A stretch of 64,000 bases of DNA, taken from NCBI RefSeq assembly GCF_041296385.1, contig NW_027183596.1, positions 1 through 64,000 on the forward strand, in the 5' to 3' direction. Each line of letters starts with the position of its first letter. The first letter of the stretch is position 1. Shown in pieces: positions 55,006 to 64,000 of this stretch. Below the pieces are notes generated by a model. The model was not told where the DNA came from. It worked only from the letters and a program-made list of their open reading frames with translations, and did not search any database. Position numbers and translations under genes: made by a program. This DNA comes from Aphelocoma coerulescens (lineage: Eukaryota > Chordata > Aves > Passeriformes > Corvidae).

Positions 55006-57198
55006 GCTGTGTCACAATGGCCGCTGGCTTCCACGAGCCCCCGCAGTGTCCCAGTGGGCCCCGTGGCTTTAGGAGTGGGTGGCTGGGAGTTGGTGCCAGC
55101 GGCTGGGGGAGCAGCAGCAGGGACTGTGTGTGGACAGTGCCATGGCCACTTGTGTGGCCACTGGTGTCTCTGTGCCAGGCACAGCCGTGGTGTGTAACAC
55201 CGGCTCTGGGTCCTTTGGCTGTGCAGGTGGCAGTCACGGCCTGGAGCAGGGCTGCTCCCGGGGGACAGCCTGGGGCAGGAGGCTGCTGGAGATTCATTCC
55301 CCACACTCCTTGTCATGAGGTGCTCAGAGTGATTGGAAAGGCTGTTGGCAGCAGGCAGTTCTCTGGGTTCAAGCTGTGGAGCTGTCAGCGGGAATGCAAA
55401 GGCCAAGCTGCTGAGCCTTTTGTCCTGGTGCCTTTAGTGTGTGAGCAGTCCCTGGTGCCGTTGTCTTTGGATCCTGAGTGTGGGAGAGGCAAGGCTTAGG
55501 ATGGTGCGTAGAGCTGAGAAGGAAAGTGCCGAGAGCAGCATGTGTGCTGCTGCTTTGAGGGGTGCAGTTGAAGTTGTAGGCAGCAAGAGCTTTCTCAGCT
55601 GGCCCTTTTGTGAGCTCTGCTTTTGCCAGATGACTTCCATCTTACCCTCTTACCATCTTAGCCTCTCATTTTTGCATATCCCAAACCCCCTTCCAAACAT
55701 CCAGCAGCTGCTTGTAAAGAAGAAGTCCTAGAACAAAAAGCCAGTGCTGCCTTTCATAGCCCCTTTGCTGTCTATGAAGTAGAGGAAAGAAGCTAGTGAG
55801 ACGCACTTTCTTTCTCAACTCCATAGAGCGCATCCTTCTCTCAAGGTGGCAGAGTCCTTGGCGGAAGTGAAGCATCTGCAGCTGCAGTTCAGACTGAGAG
55901 ATGTGCCAGGACAGGAAACATTTGCTGACCTTCCCTGTTCCCTGTGCAACATGATTCTCGCATCCCAGTCACTTTCACATACCTTCGGTATCCCTGAGTC
56001 CAAGCAGCTAAAGCTCACAGAGACAGAAGTGTCAGGAAGGGAAACGTTCCAAAAGCACCCCCTTCTCTTATCAGCATATAAATTGTGCACAACAGGCTGC
56101 GGCACCGAACCTTCCTTCTCAGATAGACATGCCATCACACTTTTCACTCTTGCAGCTCGGTTGAAAAGCTCCAGCAGCTGCTCCCGCAATAGCAAAAGGT
56201 TCTAGAAGTGAAAGCCAGTTTGGGGCTGCACCTTCTCCTTGCCGCATGTAAGCCACACCAAACTCCCTGATGCACTCTGTCCTCCCCTTCTCAAAGGAGT
56301 AGACGGTGGCATCAGGACACACCTGTGTCCCAGCAGCTGGGTGCCCAGCCGGGAGCAGGAGCAGGGCTGGGGCTGCTCCCAAAGTTGCCCCGCCCCAATG
56401 CCAGAGCCGGACATATGCTGAGGGGGGGCTGGATCAGGCTTTATTGTCCAGCTGCATGCCAGGAGTGAGCACAAAATCTACCTGCATTCTCTGCAGCATG
56501 CCATCCTGGAGCAGAGCCATTGCCAAAGGAAGCCGTCAGCCCGTGCCAAGCCAGTGCCGGAGTGGGATCCTAGCAGCACCTGTGGAAGCCGGGAGAGAGG
56601 AGCCCACCTGGAGCAGGTTCGTGCAGGATTAATCATCCCGTGGCTTCCCACCAGGGTCCTGTTGCTTCCAAAAGGCCCCACAGTGTCACTGTGGCCCCTC
56701 GGTTCCACCAGGTTCCATAGCGTCACTGTGGTGCCCAGGGTTCCGTCAGCTTCGCCAGCATCCCCACGGTCTGCAGAGCTCCCCGAGCTTCTGTGGTGTC
56801 ACAGTGGAGGCAGGGTTGCATCAGGTTCCATAGCATCAGCACGGTCTCCAGGGCTCCCAGAGGTTCTGTGGTGTCACAGTGGAGGCAGGGTTGCATCAGG
56901 TTCCATAGCATCACCACAGTCTCCAGGGCTCCCTGAGCTTCTGTGGTGTCACAGTGGAGGCAGGGTTGCATCAGGTTCCATAGCATCAGCACGGTCTCCA
57001 GGGCTCCAAGAGCTTCTGTGGTGTCACAGAGGAGGCAGGGTTGCATCAGGTTCCATAGCATCAGCACGGTCTCCAGGGCTCCCCTGAGCTTCTGTGGTGG
57101 TGTCACAGAGGAGCCAGGCTTCCTTGTAGTTCCCCAGCATCACAAAGGCTCGCCTGGGAGCCACGGGTCACAAAGCACCGTGGGCTCTGTGCAGCCCC
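55006..57198. repeat. Satellite monomer 18 (2,193 bp, one minisatellite unit fewer)
   Basis: Lacks exactly one 75-bp unit. Carries the same cluster of variants as monomer 17, plus a private GGCTCGCCTGG near 57146. Confidence 0.95.
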
Positions 57199-59466
57199 GC
57201 TGTGTCACAATGGCCGCTGGCTTCCACGAGCCCCCGCAGTGTCCCAGTGGGCCCCGTGGCTTTAGGAGTGGGTGGCTGGGAGTTGGTGCCAGCGGCTGGG
57301 GGAGCAGCAGCAGGGACTGTGTGTGGACAGTGCCATGGCCACTTGTGTGGCCACTGGTGTCTCTGTGCCAGGCACAGCCGTGGTGTGTAACACCGGCTCT
57401 GGGTCCTTTGGCTGTGCAGGTGGCAGTCACGGCCTGGAGCAGGGCTGCTCCCGGGGGACAGCCTGGGGCAGGAGGCTGCTGGAGATTCATTCCCCACACT
57501 CCTTGTCATGAGGTGCTCAGAGTGATTGGAAAGGCTGTTGGCAGCAGGCAGTTCTCTGGGTTCAAGCTGTGGAGCTGTCAGCGGGAATGCAAAGGCCAAG
57601 CTGGTGAGCCTTTTGTCCTGGTGCCTTTAGTGTGTGAGCAGTCCCTGGTGCCGTTGTCTTTGGATCCTGAGTGTGGGAGAGGCAAGGCTTAGGATGGTGC
57701 GTAGAGCTGAGAAGGAAAGTGCCGAGAGCAGCGTGTGTGCTGCTGCTTTGAGGGGTGCAGTTGAAGTTGTAGGCAGCAAGAGCTTTCTCAGCTGGCCCTT
57801 TTGTGAGCTCTGCTTTTGCCAGATGACTTCCATCTTACCCTCTTACCATCTTAGCCTCTCATTTTTGCATATCCCAAACCCCCTTCCAAACATCCAGCAG
57901 CTGCTTGTAAAGAAGAAGTCCTAGAACAAAAAGCCAGTGCTGCCTTTCATAGCCCCTTTGCTGTCTATGAAGTAGAGGAAAGAAGCTAGTGAGACGCACT
58001 TTCTTTCTCAACTCCATAGAGCGCATCCTTCTCTCAAGGTGGCAGAGTCCTTGGCGGAAGTGAAGCATCTGCAGCTGCAGTTCAGACTGAGAGATGTGCC
58101 AGGACAGGAAACATTTGCTGACCTTCCCTGTTCCCTGTGCAACATGATTCTCGCATCCCAGTCACTTTCACATACCTTCGGTATCCCTGAGTCCAAGCAG
58201 CTAAAGCTCACAGAGACAGAAGTGTCAGGAAGGAAAACGTTCCAAAAGCACCCCCTTCTCTTATCAGCATATAAATTGTGCACAACAGGCTGCGGCACCG
58301 AACCTTCCTTCTCAGATAGACATGCCATCACACTTTTCACTCTTGCAGCTCGGTTGAAAAGCTCCAGCAGCTGCTCCCGCAATAGCAAAAGGTTCTAGAA
58401 GTGAAAGCCAGTTTGGGGCTGCACCTTCTCCTTGCCGCATGTAAGCCACACCAAACTCCCTGATGCACTCTGTCCTCCCCTTCTCAAAGGAGTAGACGGT
58501 GGCATCAGGACACACCTGTGTCCCAGCAGCTGGGTGCCCAGCCGGGAGCAGGAGCAGGGCTGGGGCTGCTCCCAAAGTTGCCCCGCCCCAATGCCAGAGC
58601 CGGACATATGCTGAGGGGGGGCTGGATCAGGCTTTATTGTCCAGCTGCATGCCAGGAGTGAGCACAAAATCTACCTGCATTCTCTGCAGCATGCCATCCT
58701 GGAGCAGAGCCATTGCCAAAGGAAGCCGTGAGCCCGTGCCAAGCCAGTGCCGGAGTGGGATCCTAGCAGCACCTGTGGAAGCCGGGAGAGAGGAGCCCAC
58801 CTGGAGCAGGTTCGTGCAGGATTAATCATCCCGTGGCTTCCCACCAGGGTCCTGTTGCTTCCAAAAGGCCCCACAGTGTCACTGTGGCCCCTCGGTTCCA
58901 CCAGGTTCCATAGCGTCACTGTGGTGCCCAGGGTTCCGTCAGCTTCGCCAGCATCCCCACGGTCTGCAGAGCTCCCCGAGCTTCTGTGGTGTCACAGTGG
59001 AGGCAGGGTTGCATCAGGTTCCATAGCATCAGCACGGTCTCCAGGGCTCCCAGAGGTTCTGTGGTGTCACAGTGGAGGCAGGGTTGCATCAGGTTCCATA
59101 GCATCACCACAGTCTCCAGGGCTCCCTGAGCTTCTGTGGTGTCACAGTGGAGGCAGGGTTGCATCAGGTTCCATAGCATCAGCACGGTCTCCAGGGCTCC
59201 CAGAGGTTCTGTGGTGTCACAGAGGAGGCAGGGTTGCATCAGGTTCCATAGCATCACCACGGTCTCCAGGGCTCCAAGAGCTTCTGTGGTGTCACAGAGG
59301 AGGCAGGGTTGCATCAGGTTCAATAGCATCAGCACGGTCTCCAGGGCTCCCCTGAGCTTCTGTGGTGGTGTCACAGAGGAGCCAGGCTTCCTTGTAGTTC
59401 CCCAGCATCACAAAGGCTCTCCTGGGAGCCACGGGTCACAAAGCACCGTGGGCTCTGTGCAGCCCC
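57199..59466. repeat. Satellite monomer 19
   Basis: 2,268 bp. Consensus-like; it lacks the 17/18 variants. Confidence 0.95.
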
Positions 59467-61734
59467 GCTGTGTCACAATGGCCGCTGGCTTCCACGAGCC
59501 CCCGCAGTGTCCCAGTGGGCCCCGTGGCTTTAGGAGTGGGTGGCTGGGAGTTGGTGCCAGCGGCTGGGGGAGCAGCAGCAGGGACTGTGTGTGGACAGTG
59601 CCATGGCCACTTGTGTGGCCACTGGTGTCTCTGTGCCAGGCACAGCCGTGGTGTGTAACACCGGCTCTGGGTCCTTTGGCTGTGCAGGTGGCAGTCACGG
59701 CCTGGAGCAGGGCTGCTCCCGGGGGACAGCCTGGGGCAGGAGGCTGCTGGAGATTCATTCCCCACACTCCTTGTCATGAGGTGCTCAGAGTGATTGGAAA
59801 GGCTGTTGGCAGCAGGCAGTTCTCTGGGTTCAAGCTGTGGAGCTGTCAGCGGGAATGCAAAGGCCAAGCTGGTGAGCCTTTTGTCCTGGTGCCTTTAGTG
59901 TGTGAGCAGTCCCTGGTGCCGTTGTCTTTGGATCCTGAGTGTGGGAGAGGCAAGGCTTAGGATGGTGCGTAGAGCTGAGAAGGAAAGTGCCGAGAGCAGC
60001 GTGTGTGCTGCTGCTTTGAGGGGTGCAGTTGAAGTTGTAGGCAGCAAGAGCTTTCTCAGCTGGCCCTTTTGTGAGCTCTGCTTTTGCCAGATGACTTCCA
60101 TCTTACCCTCTTACCATCTTAGCCTCTCATTTTTGCATATCCCAAACCCCCTTCCAAACATCCAGCAGCTGCTTGTAAAGAAGAAGTCCTAGAACAAAAA
60201 GCCAGTGCTGCCTTTCATAGCCCCTTTGCTGTCTATGAAGTAGAGGAAAGAAGCTAGTGAGACGCACTTTCTTTCTCAACTCCATAGAGCGCATCCTTCT
60301 CTCAAGGTGGCAGAGTCCTTGGCGGAAGTGAAGCATCTGCAGCTGCAGTTCAGACTGAGAGATGTGCCAGGACAGGAAACATTTGCTGACCTTCCCTGTT
60401 CCCTGTGCAACATGATTCTCGCATCCCAGTCACTTTCACATACCTTCGGTATCCCTGAGTCCAAGCAGCTAAAGCTCACAGAGACAGAAGTGTCAGGAAG
60501 GAAAACGTTCCAAAAGCACCCCCTTCTCTTATCAGCATATAAATTGTGCACAACAGGCTGCGGCACCGAACCTTCCTTCTCAGATAGACATGCCATCACA
60601 CTTTTCACTCTTGCAGCTCGGTTGAAAAGCTCCAGCAGCTGCTCCCGCAATAGCAAAAGGTTCTAGAAGTGAAAGCCAGTTTGGGGCTGCACCTTCTCCT
60701 TGCCGCATGTAAGCCACACCAAACTCCCTGATGCACTCTGTCCTCCCCTTCTCAAAGGAGTAGACGGTGGCATCAGGACACACCTGTGTCCCAGCAGCTG
60801 GGTGCCCAGCCGGGAGCAGGAGCAGGGCTGGGGCTGCTCCCAAAGTTGCCCCGCCCCAATGCCAGAGCCGGACATATGCTGAGGGGGGGCTGGATCAGGC
60901 TTTATTGTCCAGCTGCATGCCAGGAGTGAGCACAAAATCTACCTGCATTCTCTGCAGCATGCCATCCTGGAGCAGAGCCATTGCCAAAGGAAGCCGTCAG
61001 CCCGTGCCAAGCCAGTGCCGGAGTGGGATCCTAGCAGCACCTGTGGAAGCCGGGAGAGAGGAGCCCACCTGGAGCAGGTTCGTGCAGGATTAATCATCCC
61101 GTGGCTTCCCACCAGGGTCCTGTTGCTTCCAAAAGGCCCCACAGTGTCACTGTGGCCCCTCGGTTCCACCAGGTTCCATAGCGTCACTGTGGTGCCCAGG
61201 GTTCCGTCAGCTTCGCCAGCATCCCCACGGTCTGCAGAGCTCCCCGAGCTTCTGTGGTGTCACAGTGGAGGCAGGGTTGCATCAGGTTCCATAGCATCAG
61301 CACGGTCTCCAGGGCTCCCAGAGGTTCTGTGGTGTCACAGTGGAGGCAGGGTTGCATCAGGTTCCATAGCATCACCACAGTCTCCAGGGCTCCCTGAGCT
61401 TCTGTGGTGTCACAGTGGAGGCAGGGTTGCATCAGGTTCCATAGCATCAGCACGGTCTCCAGGGCTCCCAGAGGTTCTGTGGTGTCACAGAGGAGGCAGG
61501 GTTGCATCAGGTTCCATAGCATCACCACGGTCTCCAGGGCTCCAAGAGCTTCTGTGGTGTCACAGAGGAGGCAGGGTTGCATCAGGTTCAATAGCATCAG
61601 CACGGTCTCCAGGGCTCCCCTGAGCTTCTGTGGTGGTGTCACAGAGGAGCCAGGCTTCCTTGTAGTTCCCCAGCATCACAAAGGCTCTCCTGGGAGCCAC
61701 GGGTCACAAAGCACCGTGGGCTCTGTGCAGCCCC
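59467..61734. repeat. Satellite monomer 20
   Basis: 2,268 bp. Carries GCCGTCAGCC (60994) without the other monomer 17/18 variants. Confidence 0.95.
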
Positions 61735-64000
61735 GCTGTGTCACAATGGCCGCTGGCTTCCACGAGCCCCCGCAGTGTCCCAGTGGGCCCCGTGGCTTTA
61801 GGAGTGGGTGGCTGGGAGTTGGTGCCAGCGGCTGGGGGAGCAGCAGCAGGGACTGTGTGTGGACAGTGCCATGGCCACTTGTGTGGCCACTGGTGTCTCT
61901 GTGCCAGGCACAGCCGTGGTGTGTAACACCGGCTCTGGGTCCTTTGGCTGTGCAGGTGGCAGTCACGGCCTGGAGCAGGGCTGCTCCCGGGGGACAGCCT
62001 GGGGCAGGAGGCTGCTGGAGATTCATTCCCCACACTCCTTGTCATGAGGTGCTCAGAGTGATTGGAAAGGCTGTTGGCAGCAGGCAGTTCTCTGGGTTCA
62101 AGCTGTGGAGCTGTCAGCGGGAATGCAAAGGCCAAGCTGGTGAGCCTTTTGTCCTGGTGCCTTTAGTGTGTGAGCAGTCCCTGGTGCCGTTGTCTTTGGA
62201 TCCTGAGTGTGGGAGAGGCAAGGCTTAGGATGGTGCGTAGAGCTGAGAAGGAAAGTGCCGAGAGCAGCGTGTGTGCTGCTGCTTTGAGGGGTGCAGTTGA
62301 AGTTGTAGGCAGCAAGAGCTTTCTCAGCTGGCCCTTTTGTGAGCTCTGCTTTTGCCAGATGACTTCCATCTTACCCTCTTACCATCTTAGCCTCTCATTT
62401 TTGCATATCCCAAACCCCCTTCCAAACATCCAGCAGCTGCTTGTAAAGAAGAAGTCCTAGAACAAAAAGCCAGTGCTGCCTTTCATAGCCCCTTTGCTGT
62501 CTATGAAGTAGAGGAAAGAAGCTAGTGAGACGCACTTTCTTTCTCAACTCCATAGAGCGCATCCTTCTCTCAAGGTGGCAGAGTCCTTGGCGGAAGTGAA
62601 GCATCTGCAGCTGCAGTTCAGACTGAGAGATGTGCCAGGACAGGAAACATTTGCTGACCTTCCCTGTTCCCTGTGCAACATGATTCTCGCATCCCAGTCA
62701 CTTTCACATACCTTCGGTATCCCTGAGTCCAAGCAGCTAAAGCTCACAGAGACAGAAGTGTCAGGAAGGAAAACGTTCCAAAAGCACCCCCTTCTCTTAT
62801 CAGCATATAAATTGTGCACAACAGGCTGCGGCACCGAACCTTCCTTCTCAGATAGACATGCCATCACACTTTTCACTCTTGCAGCTCGGTTGAAAAGCTC
62901 CAGCAGCTGCTCCCGCAATAGCAAAAGGTTCTAGAAGTGAAAGCCAGTTTGGGGCTGCACCTTCTCCTTGCCGCATGTAAGCCACACCAAACTCCCTGAT
63001 GCACTCTGTCCTCCCCTTCTCAAAGGAGTAGACGGTGGCATCAGGACACACCTGTGTCCCAGCAGCTGGGTGCCCAGCCGGGAGCAGGAGCAGGGCTGGG
63101 GCTGCTCCCAAAGTTGCCCCGCCCCAATGCCAGAGCCGGACATATGCTGAGGGGGGGCTGGATCAGGCTTTATTGTCCAGCTGCATGCCAGGAGTGAGCA
63201 CAAAATCTACCTGCATTCTCTGCAGCATGCCATCCTGGAGCAGAGCCATTGCCAAAGGAAGCCGTGAGCCCGTGCCAAGCCAGTGCCGGAGTGGGATCCT
63301 AGCAGCACCTGTGGAAGCCGGGAGAGAGGAGCCCACCTGGAGCAGGTTCGTGCAGGATTAATCATCCCGTGGCTTCCCACCAGGGTCCTGTTGCTTCCAA
63401 AAGGCCCCACAGTGTCACTGTGGCCCCTCGGTTCCACCAGGTTCCATAGCGTCACTGTGGTGCCCAGGGTTCCGTCAGCTTCGCCAGCATCCCCACGGTC
63501 TGCAGAGCTCCCCGAGCTTCTGTGGTGTCACAGTGGAGGCAGGGTTGCATCAGGTTCCATAGCATCAGCACGGTCTCCAGGGCTCCCAGAGGTTCTGTGG
63601 TGTCACAGTGGAGGCAGGGTTGCATCAGGTTCCATAGCATCACCACAGTCTCCAGGGCTCCCTGAGCTTCTGTGGTGTCACAGTGGAGGCAGGGTTGCAT
63701 CAGGTTCCATAGCATCAGCACGGTCTCCAGAGCTCCCAGAGGTTCTGTGGTGTCACAGAGGAGGCAGGGTTGCATCAGGTTCAATAGCATCACCACGGTC
63801 TCCAGGGCTCCAAGAGCTTCTGTGGTGTCACAGAGGAGGCAGGGTTGCATCAGGTTCAATAGCATCAGCACGGTCTCCAGGGCTCCCCTGAGCTTCTGTG
63901 GTGGTGTCACAGAGGAGCCAGGCTTCCTTGTAGTTCCCCAGCATCACAAAGGCTCTCCTGGGAGCCACGGGTCACAAAGCACCGTGGGCTCTGTGCAGCC
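61735..64000. repeat. Satellite monomer 21 (cut by window end)
   Basis: 2,266 of an expected 2,268 bp are present, so the array very probably continues. It carries CTCCAGAGCTCCC (63727), like monomer 15, and TTCAATAG in two minisatellite units instead of one. Confidence 0.95.

Larger units (their letters stand above)
16601..64000. repeat. Satellite array: 21 tandem monomers of 2,268 bp (47.4 kb in window)
   Basis: Head-to-tail copies with constant spacing of 2,268 bp between equivalent landmarks, such as GCTGTGTCACAATGGCCGC. Exceptions are monomer 1 (2,280 bp, diverged edge), monomer 8 (2,105 bp) and monomer 18 (2,193 bp). Copies differ from one another by only a handful of substitutions by eye. 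The phase is arbitrary; I begin each monomer at the landmark GCTGTGTCA. Monomer contents: a GC-moderate segment; two diverged exon-like coiled-coil segments; a minus-strand AATAAA near offset 1,440-1,450; and an internal 75-bp minisatellite near the end. Nested frames of 60-274 codons recur in every copy on both strands simply because the sequence is repeated; none has motif support. Confidence 0.98.

Noticed and set aside
16601..64000. CRISPR-like or prokaryotic tandem array
   Set aside because: Units are 2,268 bp, contiguous without unique spacers, and the context is vertebrate ERV/LINE sequence.

Overview
The window looks like nuclear DNA of a sauropsid, most likely a bird. It has a CR1-type LINE 3' fragment, an ERV-L-like pol relic, a short avian-ERVK-style LTR, a young gammaretrovirus-like provirus and a long satellite array with kilobase-scale monomers. 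I see no prokaryotic signatures. No intact host protein-coding gene can be supported; host coding content is limited to exon-like fragments. The bird assignment is inferred from repeat types, not from a named gene.

Layout. 1-228 is a TTTCTC-type microsatellite. 492-1600 (minus) is a frameshifted ERV-L-like pol fragment. 1614-2042 and 2767-3196 are a near-identical GC-rich direct repeat of about 430 bp; the second copy is the 3' part of a CpG island (about 2590-3196). 3235-3405 is a CR1-like fragment. 3418-12337 is a complete minus-strand provirus of 8,920 bp, with two 466-bp LTRs differing at 2 positions, a 4-bp target duplication (ATCA), a tRNA-His primer binding site, gag, a UAG readthrough context, pro, pol, an additional 216-codon cysteine-rich/basic ORF, env and a polypurine tract. 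12342-14340 is unassigned host sequence with one exon-like segment. 14357-15801 holds diverged gene-like repeats of about 400 bp with splice-site-like borders. 15791-16257 is a (TCC/TCG)n polypyrimidine tract. 16275-16575 is a partial minus-strand ERVK-like LTR. From 16601 to the window end runs a tandem satellite of 2,268-bp monomers: 21 monomers, 47.4 kb, apparently continuing past the window.

How the parts relate. The provirus genes form one transcription unit from the LTR at 11872-12337 toward 3418. Gag ends at a UAG followed by an MLV-like readthrough context, in frame with protease. Protease and pol are in frames offset by one base, so this copy probably cannot make a continuous Gag-Pro-Pol. 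Pol, the extra ORF and the env coding frame are otherwise open. The unusual element is the extra ORF, which starts in an ATGA overlap with the pol stop; simple gammaretroviruses lack such a gene.

The satellite is very homogeneous but carries shared rare variants that reveal local block duplications (for example monomers 1-2 versus 8-9, and 3-5). It contains an internal 75-bp minisatellite whose unit number changes in whole units (5 normally, 3 in monomer 8, 4 in monomer 18). Its first monomer is a mosaic with a diverged left edge. Inside each monomer are coiled-coil-like exon remnants with splice-site-like borders, which suggests the satellite arose by amplification of a gene segment. All homology calls are by eye; no database search was run.
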